From assembly GCF_034931405.1 (NCBI RefSeq), contig NZ_JAYGHA010000003.1, positions 62,001 to 126,000 on the forward strand: a stretch of DNA of 64,000 nt, in the 5' to 3' direction. The notes beneath the pieces were generated by a model. That model saw only the letters and a program-made list of their open reading frames with translations. It was not told the DNA's origin and searched no databases. Position 1 is the stretch's first letter, and each line of letters begins with the position of its first letter. This DNA is from RDYJ01 sp034931405 (GTDB taxonomy: Bacteria; Cyanobacteriota; Cyanobacteriia; Cyanobacteriales; Nostocaceae). This document shows, piece by piece, positions 43,980 to 53,266 of this stretch. The position numbers and the translations under genes are program-made.

Positions 43980-44792
43980 TTAAACAGAAGATTGACAGTA
44001 ACCCAAACTGATTGTACCGGGTTCTACAAAAATTTCTGCTGTTATTAGTTCCTTCTGATCATATTCAGCCATTTTTAAACGGAGATTTCCTTGGGGTGTC
44101 ACCCCAACTACAGTGCCTAAAAGATTATTTACATAAACCTGATCACCCATGTTTGTAAGTAAATCAAGATAGCGAGACAATAGTATGCTTATTCCTTCGG
44201 TGTGAAGACACTCTAGACCGGATTCTATTCCTAGTAAAACGTGAGCAGTGAGCATTTCTACTCCAGAAATCGGTTGCAAATTCTGGGTAGTTTGCCACGA
44301 TTTTAGGTTAATGCCAGTTTCTGGAACTGGGTTAGACCAGTTAATACCAACACCAATCACTGCTTGAGTAATTTGTCCTTTATGGACTTTGGTTTCCGTT
44401 AAAATGCCACCTAGTTTGCGACCACTTAATACTAAATCATTAGGCCATTTTATTCCCACACTTATGCCACACTTTTGTAATTGTGACGCAATTCCCCAAG
44501 CACTAGCAAAGGTTAGTTGATAGCTATTGGTAACTTCTAGTTTAGGCTCAGTGGCAACCGAAAGGTATAGACCACCAGTAGGAGATAACCATTGTCGTCC
44601 CCATTGTCCTCTTCCTGCGGTCTGTTCTGTAGCAATAACGACACATCCTGGTTTTGATCCTTGCTTGAGCAATTCCCATACTGTTTGATTTGTTGACGGG
44701 AGACTGTCAAAAATCTGAAGAGAAAATGGTACATAAGGATGTTTACGCCCTAAGTGCAAGGAATTTTCTAAAATTTGCTGATCAAATCCCAC
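43980..44792 (-). CDS. birA: Biotin--[acetyl-CoA-carboxylase] ligase
   Basis: The 270-residue protein attaches biotin to the biotin carboxyl carrier protein of acetyl-CoA carboxylase. It has SLPSTNQTVWELL, the biotin-AMP loop TAGRGQWGRQWLSPTGGLYLS and GIKWPNDLVLSGRKLGGILTE. It lacks an N-terminal DNA-binding domain, so it is the monofunctional type. Start is GTG 44792 with AGGGA 8 bases before. It is divergent from the PgeF gene. Confidence 0.94.
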   Translation of the reverse strand: MGFDQQILENSLHLGRKHPYVPFSLQIFDSLPSTNQTVWELLKQGSKPGCVVIATEQTAGRGQWGRQWLSPTGGLYLSVATEPKLEVTNSYQLTFASAWGIASQLQKCGISVGIKWPNDLVLSGRKLGGILTETKVHKGQITQAVIGVGINWSNPVPETGINLKSWQTTQNLQPISGVEMLTAHVLLGIESGLECLHTEGISILLSRYLDLLTNMGDQVYVNNLLGTVVGVTPQGNLRLKMAEYDQKELITAEIFVEPGTISLGYCQSSV

Positions 44793-44868
44793 AGTTATTT
44801 CCCTAATTCCCGTTGTTCAAGTTAGCATTGATTGGCGGTTTTGAATTTTTGTTTAGGTTTGGTTGAAG

Positions 44869-45645
44869 ATGCACACTTGGCACTGGCACAATTGGGAAGG
44901 TCTACCTTACCTGACTTGTAATCTTTTGGGACTTTGGCCTCATGGTTTTTTTACTCAGCAGTTTTGGCCGCGTCTACCGCACGAGTTAACAAAGGTGTTG
45001 CAACCAGAGGCTGCTGCTTATCGTTTAAAACAGGTTCATGGTAATACTGTTTTGACTCCCCAAGAGGTTGATGAACATTTAAACCACAGCGATGATGAGT
45101 TGGCTTTGGCAGATGGCTTAATCAGTGAAGCACCTTTACAGGCGATTTGGGTGGCTTCTGCTGATTGTACACCTGTGCTGATTGGGGATGTAAAAATCGG
45201 ACAGGTAGCGGCTCTACACGCTGGTTGGCGGGGTACAGCAGCGAAGATTGTTCCCCAAGCCATTGAGAGAATGCAATCCCAAGGTAGCAAATTGGCAGAT
45301 TTGCGGATTGCTATGGGTCCGGCTATTGCCGGCGAAGTTTACCAAGTTTCCGTGGAAGTGGCTGCGGAAATCGGAAGCACTATTTTACCACATAATGACC
45401 CAGAAAAAATAGTTACTGCTTTACACGATTTGCCTGATTCACCTTTATTACCAGATACAGAACCCGGAAAGGTGCGTTTAGATGTGCGTCGGGTTAATGC
45501 TTTGCAGTTGCAACAATTGGGAATTGATGTAGAACAAATTGCGATCGCTCCCTATTGTACCTATCAAACTCCAGAGCATTTCTTTTCTTATCGACGGGAA
45601 AGGGAAAAAAAGGTGCAATGGTCAGGAATTGTTAGTTTGTCTTAA
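44869..45645 (+). CDS. pgeF: Peptidoglycan editing factor PgeF (YfiH, laccase-domain)
   Basis: The 258-residue protein has the laccase-domain motifs: LKQVHGNTVL, VASADCTPVLIGD, LHAGWRGTAAKIV with metal-ligand Cys/His, and IAPYCTYQTPEHFFSYRRE. PgeF corrects peptidoglycan containing non-canonical amino acids. I start at ATG 44869; an in-frame TTG at 44863 is a weaker alternative. It overlaps no neighbour and is divergent from birA. Confidence 0.88.
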   Translation: MHTWHWHNWEGLPYLTCNLLGLWPHGFFTQQFWPRLPHELTKVLQPEAAAYRLKQVHGNTVLTPQEVDEHLNHSDDELALADGLISEAPLQAIWVASADCTPVLIGDVKIGQVAALHAGWRGTAAKIVPQAIERMQSQGSKLADLRIAMGPAIAGEVYQVSVEVAAEIGSTILPHNDPEKIVTALHDLPDSPLLPDTEPGKVRLDVRRVNALQLQQLGIDVEQIAIAPYCTYQTPEHFFSYRREREKKVQWSGIVSLS

Positions 45646-45811
45646 TTTCCTAATTGCATTGACATTATGTTTGATATGTTACCGTTATATTGAGAATAGA
45701 TTAATCTTGCTCTTGGATAGATGAGGATTTTAGTAGGGTAGGTAATCCCCACCTGAAAATTTATTAATCTGTTCTTCAAAACCGTGGATATATATTCTTT
45801 CTACAGAAAAA

Positions 45812-47647
45812 ATGCGGTACAAAAAAGTTGAAGAAATGCCTACTCAGGTATTTACACCTCTTGTCAAATCTTGTCCCAAAATTTCTATTAAACTTAAGTT
45901 CACAATAGCGGTAATTATATCCTTAATAATTATCATGCCTGTGGGAGTATGGAACTTAAATTGCATCCAAGGGAAAGTGTTTAAACAAGAAGCCTATACC
46001 CGCAGTAAATTAGTCTTGAATTTTGGAGAAGCCAGCCGAAATTATGTGATTGAAGAATTAGCTCCCGCTGTGGAAAAACATACAAAAACAATGATTTTTG
46101 AGGCTCAGTCTAATGCTTTTGCTACACGCAAGATTTTTGAAATATTTAATGAACAATTACCTGATTATATTTATAAACAACCTGCTTTAAATCCCCTTAA
46201 TTATGCTAATAAAGCAGATAAATTTGAATCAGAAATAATCACCTATTTTCAGAACAATCAAAACGAATCAGAAAAAACTGGATATAAAAAAAATCAAAAT
46301 ACAGAATGGTTTTATGTAGCAAAACCAATTAAAATGGAAACAAGCTGCTTAAAATGTCATGGCAGACCAGAAGATGCACCTCAAGAAATTAGAGATAAAT
46401 ACGGTACAGTTAACGGTTTTAACTGGCCAGTTGGAGACATTATTAGTGCCTTGATAATTTATGTACCTACTAAAGATTTACGCACTAATCAAGCGGTAAT
46501 GATGCAAGCTTTTATATTTACTTTTATAGGTTTAACAATTGTAATTGTCAGTCTGATATATTTATTATTTGATAAATTAGTAGGCACGAGAATTAATCAG
46601 ATTTCCCAGGTAATGAATCAAGCCGCTTTAAATCCTGGATATACAGTTAGAATTAATGATCAGGGTAGGGATGAAATAGGAAGAATGGCAAAAATATTTA
46701 ATAGGATGGCTAATGCTCTTGATGATGCTTATGCAAATTTAGAACACAAAGTATCAGCAAGAACTTTAGAATTAGAACAAACTTTGCAGGAGTTACAAAC
46801 CACTCAAGCACAATTAATTCAAACCGAAAAAATGTCTAGTTTAGGACAACTTGTAGCGGGTATTGCCCATGAAATTAATAATCCCCTCAGCTTTATTTCT
46901 GGCAATATTAATCATGCCGAAATATATACTAAAGATTTATTAAAATTAATAGAACTTTTTAGGCAAATATATCCGCAGACAGATGCCGAGATTCAAGCAT
47001 ATATTCAGAAAATTGACTTGGAATTCGTGACTGAAGATTTGCCAAAGTTGTTGAGTTCAATGAAAATAGGTAGCGATCGCATTGACCAAATAGTGCTAAA
47101 TTTACGTAACTTCTCCCGTTTAGATCAAGCGGAAATGAAATCTGTTAACCTGCATGAAGGAATTGATAGCACTTTAGTAATTTTGCAACATAGGTTAAAA
47201 GCAAATTCAGATCATCCAGAAATTATAGTTATTAAAGAATACGCTGAGTTACCTTTAGTTGAATGCTATCCAGGACAACTGAATCAAGTATTTATGAATT
47301 TGCTTAGTAATGCTATAGATGCTCTTGTCTCTCACTGGGAAAATAATTCCATCAAGAATGGAACACAAGCAAATTTTACACCTCAGATTTTGATTAAAAC
47401 CGAAATAGTAGATTCTGCATCTATCAGGGTAAAGATTGGCGATAATGGAGCAGGGATAACTGAGAAGGTAAGAACACAAATATTCAATCCTTTCTTCACC
47501 ACAAAACCCATCGGTAAAGGTACAGGCTTAGGATTATCAATTAGTTATAAAATTGTCGTTGAAAAACATAAAGGATCGATTTGGTGTGAATCAGAATTAG
47601 GACAGGGAACAGCATTTTGTATTCAAATTCCCGTGAGACAATTATAA
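45812..47647 (+). CDS. Sensor histidine kinase with DUF3365 (Tll0287-like) heme domain and HAMP
   Basis: The 611-residue protein has a membrane segment (about 29-48) and a periplasmic Tll0287-like domain. That domain contains a c-type heme site CxxCH, residues 179-183 (SCLKCHGRPEDAP). A second membrane segment follows (about 232-253), then HAMP, a coiled coil and the kinase core. His353 is in the H-box IAHEINNP; N-box QVFMNLLSNAIDAL and the glycine boxes DNGAGI and GTGLGLS are intact. It should sense a redox or gas signal via heme, and autophosphorylate. No response regulator gene is adjacent. ATG 45836 is an alternative start. Confidence 0.85.
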   Translation: MRYKKVEEMPTQVFTPLVKSCPKISIKLKFTIAVIISLIIIMPVGVWNLNCIQGKVFKQEAYTRSKLVLNFGEASRNYVIEELAPAVEKHTKTMIFEAQSNAFATRKIFEIFNEQLPDYIYKQPALNPLNYANKADKFESEIITYFQNNQNESEKTGYKKNQNTEWFYVAKPIKMETSCLKCHGRPEDAPQEIRDKYGTVNGFNWPVGDIISALIIYVPTKDLRTNQAVMMQAFIFTFIGLTIVIVSLIYLLFDKLVGTRINQISQVMNQAALNPGYTVRINDQGRDEIGRMAKIFNRMANALDDAYANLEHKVSARTLELEQTLQELQTTQAQLIQTEKMSSLGQLVAGIAHEINNPLSFISGNINHAEIYTKDLLKLIELFRQIYPQTDAEIQAYIQKIDLEFVTEDLPKLLSSMKIGSDRIDQIVLNLRNFSRLDQAEMKSVNLHEGIDSTLVILQHRLKANSDHPEIIVIKEYAELPLVECYPGQLNQVFMNLLSNAIDALVSHWENNSIKNGTQANFTPQILIKTEIVDSASIRVKIGDNGAGITEKVRTQIFNPFFTTKPIGKGTGLGLSISYKIVVEKHKGSIWCESELGQGTAFCIQIPVRQL

Positions 47648-47971
47648 AAATAAAGCATAATATAATATTGAACTTATACCATTTCTTTATGAGACTGCGC
47701 CGAATTTCCTAACCTTGTCTTTCCTTCTCTGCGTCCTCTGCGTCTCTGCGGTTAGTTTATCTTTAAATTGAGCGCATATTTATACAGAATTGGTATTACC
47801 TTTGGAGGTGAAAGTCCCCTGCTTCTACAAGCAGCGGGTTTTGCGTCGAGGTAAAATCCCCGTTGCAAAACTTAATTCTACATTCTACATTCTACATTCT
47901 TTTAACTTATCCAATTGTTATATTATTAAAGCAAATGATAGGATTATTTTTAGTTGCGTAGAGGGTCTTAA
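47648..47971. other. Intergenic region with small tandem repeats
   Basis: It contains TCTGCGTCCTCTGCGTCTCTGCGG (similar to 34617-34649 in reverse) and an array of ATTCTAC at 47875-47900. A GC-rich segment around 47806-47868 can form hairpins (CCCCTGCTTCTACAAGCAGCGGG). GAGGG at 47961-47965 serves the ATPase gene start. No coding gene is recognised. Confidence 0.5.
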
Positions 47972-49252
47972 ATGTCTAAAGTAGAAGGCTTTAGGGTCAG
48001 AAATTATAGAGTTCTTCGAGATATCACCTTGGGTAAACTGTGGAACACGCAGAACGCCAAGCCATTAGCACCAATGACCGCAGTTATCGGTAAGAATGGT
48101 GTAGGAAAAAGTACAATTTTCGATACTTTTGGTTTTCTGGCCGACTGCTTGAAAAATGGAGTAGAAGAAGCTTTTTATGCTCGTGGTCGTGGTGGTTTTG
48201 AGAAAATTCGTTCTCAAGGACAAGAGGGCAGTATTGAGTTTGATATCTATTATAAAGAGGATGGTAATGCCCGACCAATTACTTATGAGTTGGCAATAGA
48301 TATTGATTCATCTGGAAGACCTTATGTAAAAAAGGAGAGACTCAGACAAAGAAGAAAAGGACAAACTAGGGGACAACCTTTTTCTTTTCTTATTCTCAAT
48401 GAAGGTAGAGGAATTGCATGGAAAGGTGAACAAGAAGGTAAACAAGTTGAAGAAGAAAAAGGTGATTTTGATTTATCCAAATTCATAGAAAAAATCCAAA
48501 GAGAAGAAAGCAAAGAAACTGAAGTAGTTGAACTTGATGATAAACGAAAACTAGGAATTGCTACTTTAGGTTCACTCAAGCAACATCCCAGAATTTCTAT
48601 GTTTAGAAGATTTATTGAAGGATGGTATTTAAGCTATTTTACACCAGATGCTGCCCGCAGTTTACCTCTAGCTGGACCCCAAAAGCATTTGAATATTCAT
48701 GGAGATAATCTCGGTAATGTAGTTCAGTTTATGGAAAGAGAACATCCAAAAAAATTTCAATCTATACTTGAAAAAATAGCTCACAAAATTCCCGGTGTCA
48801 ACAAGATTAGTACCTACCCAAGTCCAGATGGAAGACTTCTTTTGTGTTTCAACGACAAAGGGTTTCAAGATCCATTTTATTCCCAACAAATGTCAGACGG
48901 CACACTCAAAGTATTCGCCTATCTCCTGATGTTAGAAGACCCATCACCACCACCATTTTTGTGTATTGAAGAACCAGAAAATGGACTTTACCATAAACTT
49001 TTAGAAACCCTAGCGCGAGAATTTAGAGAACACGCTACAGGTCACAAGCATGGATCACAAATATTTGTAACAACACATCAACCATATTTTGTAGATGCCC
49101 TAGAACCTGAAGAAGTTTGGATATTAGAAAAGGGCGAGGATGGATTTGCTAAAATTAAGCGAGCTAGTGAAGATCCTCTGATTAATAATCTTGTTTCTGA
49201 AGGGTTGCCCCTTGGCGGACTTTGGTATAGTGATTACTTGGATGCCAGGTGA
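47972..49252 (+). CDS. AAA family ATPase (RecF/OLD-like, AAA_21-type)
   Basis: The 426-residue protein begins VEGFRVRNYRVLRDITL, with Walker A GKNGVGKS (40-47). A long helical insertion is in the middle (about 100-200). The signature-like QQMSDGTLKVFAYLLML is followed by Walker B PFLCIEEPENGLY and the switch His in FVTTHQPYFVDAL. ABC-type ATPases of this form pair with TOPRIM proteins in OLD/Gabija/PARIS-like defence systems. Start ATG 47972 has GAGGG 6 bases upstream. The TOPRIM-like gene begins 4 bases after its stop. Confidence 0.82.
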   Translation: MSKVEGFRVRNYRVLRDITLGKLWNTQNAKPLAPMTAVIGKNGVGKSTIFDTFGFLADCLKNGVEEAFYARGRGGFEKIRSQGQEGSIEFDIYYKEDGNARPITYELAIDIDSSGRPYVKKERLRQRRKGQTRGQPFSFLILNEGRGIAWKGEQEGKQVEEEKGDFDLSKFIEKIQREESKETEVVELDDKRKLGIATLGSLKQHPRISMFRRFIEGWYLSYFTPDAARSLPLAGPQKHLNIHGDNLGNVVQFMEREHPKKFQSILEKIAHKIPGVNKISTYPSPDGRLLLCFNDKGFQDPFYSQQMSDGTLKVFAYLLMLEDPSPPPFLCIEEPENGLYHKLLETLAREFREHATGHKHGSQIFVTTHQPYFVDALEPEEVWILEKGEDGFAKIKRASEDPLINNLVSEGLPLGGLWYSDYLDAR

Positions 49253-49256
49253 ATAT

Positions 49257-49916
49257 ATGCACTTTGAGATATTAGTTGAGGATATTTCTGGCAAAACTGC
49301 TTTGGAAATTATTGTACCCAAAATTATTAACACTGAACAACACACATTTAAGATCCATCCTTACAAAGGTATAGGACATATTCCTCAAGGTTTAAAATCT
49401 ACTTCTGATGCTAATAAACGAATTTTACTTGATCAGCTACCAAGACTTATTCAAGGCTATGGTAAAACATTTGCTAGTTATCCTGCTGATTATAAGGCTG
49501 TCCTCATCATCATTTGCGATCTTGATGACCGCTGTCTGAGTGCTTTTCGGAAACAACTACTTGAACTAGAAAATTCTTGTAATTCCAAGCCAAAAACACA
49601 ATTTTGCATTGCTATTGAAGAAGGAGAGGCATGGTATTTAGGTGATTTAGCAGCAGTGAAGAAAGCTTATCCGAGCGCCAAACAAGCAGTTTTAAATTCA
49701 TACACTAATGATGATATCTGTGGTACATGGGAGAAGTTAGCAGATGCAGTATCTTCCGGTGGTTGCCAAAAGTTGTCTAAACTTGGTTATCAGGCAATTG
49801 GTAAAGAAAAGGCTGTTTGGGCAGAAAAAATTTCTCCTTTTATGGATATTGAAAATAATCAATCACCAAGCTTTTGTTATTTTCGAGATAAGCTTCGCTA
49901 CTTCAGTGGTGAATAA
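49257..49916 (+). CDS. DUF4276-type TOPRIM-like protein
   Basis: The 219-residue protein begins at ATG 49257, just after the ATPase stop, with AGGTGA overlapping it. It has the acidic N-terminal motif VEDISGKTALEIIVPKII (E8), the catalytic DxD-like CDLDDR (D88, D90, D91) and EEGEAWYLGD (E121-E124). These are the TOPRIM-type metal sites found in DUF4276. It probably acts as the nuclease or effector partner of the ATPase encoded upstream. Starts further upstream overlap the ATPase and are not used. Confidence 0.75.
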   Translation: MHFEILVEDISGKTALEIIVPKIINTEQHTFKIHPYKGIGHIPQGLKSTSDANKRILLDQLPRLIQGYGKTFASYPADYKAVLIIICDLDDRCLSAFRKQLLELENSCNSKPKTQFCIAIEEGEAWYLGDLAAVKKAYPSAKQAVLNSYTNDDICGTWEKLADAVSSGGCQKLSKLGYQAIGKEKAVWAEKISPFMDIENNQSPSFCYFRDKLRYFSGE

Positions 49917-49927
49917 TATTGCTGTAT

Positions 49928-50506
49928 TTATCCCAAGACTATTTGCAAGTTTAAAACAAACCCTGGTAAAACATCTTCTCCTGATAATTCTTGGGGAAAT
50001 TCTAATACTTCCACAGATTTACCAAGACGATAAATTTCAACTTGACGCATTTTCCGATTAATTAACCAACCTAATTTAACTCCATTATTTATATACTCCT
50101 GCATTTTTGCTTGGGTGTCTTGTAAACTATCACTTGGTGACATTAACTCTAAAACAAAATCTGGTGCGATTGGTGGAAACTTCTCCTGTTCTTCCGGTGT
50201 GAGTGCATCCCATCTTTCTTTTTTTATCCAAGCGACATCAGGAGAACGATTTGCACTATTGGGAAGTTTAAAACAGGTGGAAGAATCGAAACAAACTCCT
50301 AGTTTAGTTTGACGATTCCAGAACACAAAATCTGCGGAAATTTCAACATTGCGTTTTCCAGTTCCTCCTCCTGTGGGTGACATAATCTGTATTTCTCCTT
50401 TTGCATTGCGTTCAAATTTAACTTCAGGATTTTCTCGACAAAGTTGATAAAATTGGTTGTCGGTGAGTTGGATAATGGGGTTGAAGTTGACGGTGATAGC
50501 TGTCAT
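49928..50506 (-). CDS. Uma2 family (DUF820) putative endonuclease
   Basis: The 192-residue protein has the Uma2 pattern: NPIIQLTDNQFYQLCRENPEVKFERNAKGEIQIMSPTGG, RSPDVAWIKKERWDAL, FVLELMSPSDSLQDTQAKMQEYINNGVKLGWLIN. It lacks neighbours on the same strand nearby, has a good AAGGAGA ribosome-binding site, and converges with the DUF4276-type gene. Function unknown, family of multi-copy cyanobacterial nucleases-like proteins. Confidence 0.9.
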   Translation of the reverse strand: MTAITVNFNPIIQLTDNQFYQLCRENPEVKFERNAKGEIQIMSPTGGGTGKRNVEISADFVFWNRQTKLGVCFDSSTCFKLPNSANRSPDVAWIKKERWDALTPEEQEKFPPIAPDFVLELMSPSDSLQDTQAKMQEYINNGVKLGWLINRKMRQVEIYRLGKSVEVLEFPQELSGEDVLPGFVLNLQIVLG

Positions 50507-50598
50507 AGTAATCTCCTTGGAGATGATATCAACTTTGTTGAAATTATTATAACTTATAGACTAAGTTTGTATGATGTAGTTGTTGAATTTACGAAATT

Positions 50599-51636
50599 TC
50601 ACTTTAACGCTTCCTGCAACAATTCCCGATGCAAAAACGCCCCATTTACCAAAGATTGGATTTTCTCAAATGATAAAGACTCACCATTTTGATAAAAATC
50701 CAACCAAGTTTTACTAATTGAATTTACATCATCTGGTATATTTGCTAAATCCCATCCAGGTATAGATAAATCTTCCATCAAACGGTTTATTTTGGGATCA
50801 TAACTTAAAGCAAAACAACGACAACCTTCACTAGCTGCCATAATTAAACTATGTAATCTCATACCAATTACCATATTTACACCCCGAAACGCACCTTTTA
50901 AAAGTTGGGGATCTTCTAAACAAAGAATTTGACTCTTATCTGTTAATTGCAGTTGAATTTTTTCGGCAATTTCTAAATCTTCGCTCTTCTGAAATGGTAA
51001 AATTAAAATGTATGCTTGAGTAGCTGTTTGTAAATCAACCAAAGCACGAGTTAAATTGGTTAACCGAGTTTCTGTAAGTTGAGGATGATTTCGGAGAGTA
51101 ACTGCAATTCTGGGTTTTGGTAAATCGGCTAATTCTGCTACTGGCTTGGATTCTAACGCCCAAACCGGGTCAGGTGCAAGGATATGTGGTATATTCCAAT
51201 CTGATAATAAAGCAGAACTATTGCGATCGCGCACACTAACTTTCACACAACCTGCAAAATTCTGCCTTGCTAACCAACGAGTTTGCGGACGCAATAAAGG
51301 ACCTATTCCCTGTCCCCAAGCTATCGTTTTCAAACCCATAACTTGAGCGATCGCCATTAATCCGCCATAATAAAAAGGGCTAATGGTACTAGTCACATCC
51401 TGTATTAAACTCCCACCACCCCAGATGAACCCATCACAGGAACGCAAAGCCTTAATTACCTGTAAAAGCGCCATGCGGTTGTAACTCTCCACACCATAAC
51501 GCCGATGAGTTTCTTCAGGATTTCCAGAAAGTACCACAGGGGTAACATCAGGTGGTAACATTTGCAGAAGTGTGGCTAACAAAGCTTCATCACCACCATT
51601 ACCCTTACCGTAATACCCAGATAATAAAACTCGCAT
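50599..51636 (-). CDS. csaB: Polysaccharide pyruvyl transferase CsaB
   Basis: The protein has about 345 residues from ATG 51636 (an in-frame ATG at 51645 exists). MRVLLSGYYGKGNGGDEALLATLLQMLP at the N-terminus and IGMRLHSLIMAASEG near the C-terminus are the CsaB signatures. CsaB transfers pyruvate from PEP to a cell-wall polysaccharide, and the pyruvyl groups anchor SLH-domain proteins. This is consistent with the SLH-containing porins at 60336 and 63808 in this window. It is divergent from the DUF2499 gene at 51672. Confidence 0.9.
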   Translation of the reverse strand: MRVLLSGYYGKGNGGDEALLATLLQMLPPDVTPVVLSGNPEETHRRYGVESYNRMALLQVIKALRSCDGFIWGGGSLIQDVTSTISPFYYGGLMAIAQVMGLKTIAWGQGIGPLLRPQTRWLARQNFAGCVKVSVRDRNSSALLSDWNIPHILAPDPVWALESKPVAELADLPKPRIAVTLRNHPQLTETRLTNLTRALVDLQTATQAYILILPFQKSEDLEIAEKIQLQLTDKSQILCLEDPQLLKGAFRGVNMVIGMRLHSLIMAASEGCRCFALSYDPKINRLMEDLSIPGWDLANIPDDVNSISKTWLDFYQNGESLSFEKIQSLVNGAFLHRELLQEALK

Positions 51637-51671
51637 CTTCCCCATTTTAGATTTTAAATTTTGAATTAATT

Positions 51672-52007
51672 ATGCACGCACTTTCAATTCCTACCTGGAT
51701 AATTCATGTTTCTAGTGTCATTGAATGGATAGCCGCTATTTGGTTAATCTGGAGATACGGTGAACTGACAAAAAACCCTAGTTGGTGGGGATTATCCTTT
51801 GCTATGTTACCAGCTTTAATCAGTGCAATGTGTGCTTGCACCTGGCATTATTTCGACAACTCCGAATCTCTAGAATGGTTAGTCACTCTCCAAGCTACCA
51901 TGACATTATTGGGTAATTTTACCCTTTGGGCGGCAGCAGTGTGGATTTGGCGTTCTACCAAGTCTGCAACCACCGTTGAGACAAAAACTATCAAATCAGA
52001 GCAATGA
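51672..52007 (+). CDS. DUF2499 protein (Ycf49-like)
   Basis: The 111-residue protein has three membrane segments and the pattern LSIPTWIIHVSSVIEWIAAIWLIWRYGE and CACTWHYFDNSESLEWLVTLQATMTLLGN. It matches DUF2499/Ycf49, a conserved thylakoid-related membrane protein of cyanobacteria and plastids. Function unknown. It overlaps the next gene by 4 bases (ATGA). Confidence 0.88.
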   Translation: MHALSIPTWIIHVSSVIEWIAAIWLIWRYGELTKNPSWWGLSFAMLPALISAMCACTWHYFDNSESLEWLVTLQATMTLLGNFTLWAAAVWIWRSTKSATTVETKTIKSEQ

Positions 52008-52297
52008 TATCAAAAGAAACCCTATTTGCCCTTTCTCTATTTCCCTATTTGGGTTTCTTGTGGTTTATCAGCCGCAGTCCACAAATGCCACGTTTCGCCC
52101 TATATGGATTTTACGGCACATTGGTATTTGTCGGTGTTACCATCCCCGCCGGAATTTATGCCAAAGTGCATTATGGAGAACAATTAGCCAATATAGACTG
52201 GTTACATGGCGGTGCAGAAGTCTTTTTAACCCTTTCTAATATCCTCTTAGTATTAGGTTTTCGTCAAGCAGTCCAAGAATTACGGGATAAGGAATAG
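52004..52297 (+). CDS. DUF3593 membrane protein
   Basis: The 97-residue protein has three membrane segments and the pattern FPYLGFLWFISRSPQMPRFALYGFYGTLVFVGVTIPAGIYAK and HGGAEVFLTLSNILLVLGFRQAV, matching DUF3593. It is translationally coupled to the DUF2499 gene by the 4-base ATGA overlap; the pair recurs in cyanobacteria and plastids. Function unknown. Confidence 0.85.
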   Translation: MISKETLFALSLFPYLGFLWFISRSPQMPRFALYGFYGTLVFVGVTIPAGIYAKVHYGEQLANIDWLHGGAEVFLTLSNILLVLGFRQAVQELRDKE

Positions 52298-52345
52298 GGA
52301 GATGGGGAGAATAATATATTACTCCTGCCTTTTGCCTCTTGCCTT

Positions 52346-52400
52346 CTGTTCCCTGTTCCCTGTTCCCTGTTCCCTTCTTTCCCAATTACCAATTACCAAT
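52346..52400. repeat. Short tandem repeats before hisA
   Basis: TGTTCCC is repeated four times, then AATTACC-type repeats lead directly to the hisA start. The spurious N-terminal extension of the hisA frame (from 52339) is repeat sequence, so the start is placed at 52402. Confidence 0.75.
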
Positions 52401-52401
52401 T

Positions 52402-53175
52402 ATGGAAGTAATACCAGCAATTGATTTACTAGAAGGTCGTTGTGTACGACTATATAAAGGAGATTACGCACAATCGCAAGTATACAGCGAAAATCCCGTT
52501 GAAGTTGCGAAAATGTGGGCAGATCAAGGTGCGACGAGATTACACTTAGTTGATTTGGACGGAGCAAAAGCGGGTAAAATTGTTAATTTAGCAGCCATTG
52601 AAGCCATTAGTAATGCAGTTTCAGTACCTATTGAAGTTGGTGGAGGTTTGCGCGATCGCTCTAGTGTTGCACAATTATTTAATCTCGGTGTACAATGGGC
52701 AATTCTCGGAACTGTCGCCGTAGAACAACCCCAACTAGTCCAAGAACTCTGTCAAGAATTTCCCCAACAGATTATAGTTGGCATAGATGCTCGTAACGGT
52801 TTAGTTGCTACTCGCGGTTGGTTAGAAACCTCAGAAGTTTTAGCTACCCAACTCGCTACCCAAATGCAAGAATTAGGTGCAGCAGCCATCATTTACACCG
52901 ATATCAACCGTGATGGTACACTACAAGGACCCAATTTAGACGCATTACGGGAACTCGCGTCTGCAATTTCTATACCTGTTATTGCTTCTGGTGGTGTGAG
53001 TTCTGTCACCGATTTGTTAAGTTTATTATGTTTAGAACCCCAAGGCGTGACAGGTGTAATTGTTGGTAAAGCCTTATATACTGGAGATATTCTTCTCAAA
53101 GAAGCATTGCGAGCAATTGGACTAGGACGCATTCAAGATATACCACCCAATCTCGATTTTTCTAGTTTCGCTTGA
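52402..53175 (+). CDS. hisA: HisA: phosphoribosylformimino-AICAR ribonucleotide isomerase
   Basis: The 257-residue TIM-barrel enzyme has MEVIPAIDLLEGRCVRLYKGDYAQ with the catalytic Asp8, and IYTDINRDGTLQGPN with the second catalytic Asp. It carries out the fourth step of histidine biosynthesis. The start is placed at ATG 52402 on homology; further upstream codons are repeat-derived. No other his genes are nearby. Confidence 0.95.
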   Translation: MEVIPAIDLLEGRCVRLYKGDYAQSQVYSENPVEVAKMWADQGATRLHLVDLDGAKAGKIVNLAAIEAISNAVSVPIEVGGGLRDRSSVAQLFNLGVQWAILGTVAVEQPQLVQELCQEFPQQIIVGIDARNGLVATRGWLETSEVLATQLATQMQELGAAAIIYTDINRDGTLQGPNLDALRELASAISIPVIASGGVSSVTDLLSLLCLEPQGVTGVIVGKALYTGDILLKEALRAIGLGRIQDIPPNLDFSSFA

Positions 53176-53266
53176 ATTGCTGAAATCAATTACACATTAT
53201 TAATTTCTGGAATGATTTATCTTTCTGGTGTAGATAAAACCGTCACTAATTTTACAGATAAATCCG

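Noticed and set aside
52339..52401. N-terminal extension of hisA (MPSVPCSLFPVP...)
   Set aside because: It is translated TTCCCTG repeats; homologues begin at MEVIPAIDLL (52402).
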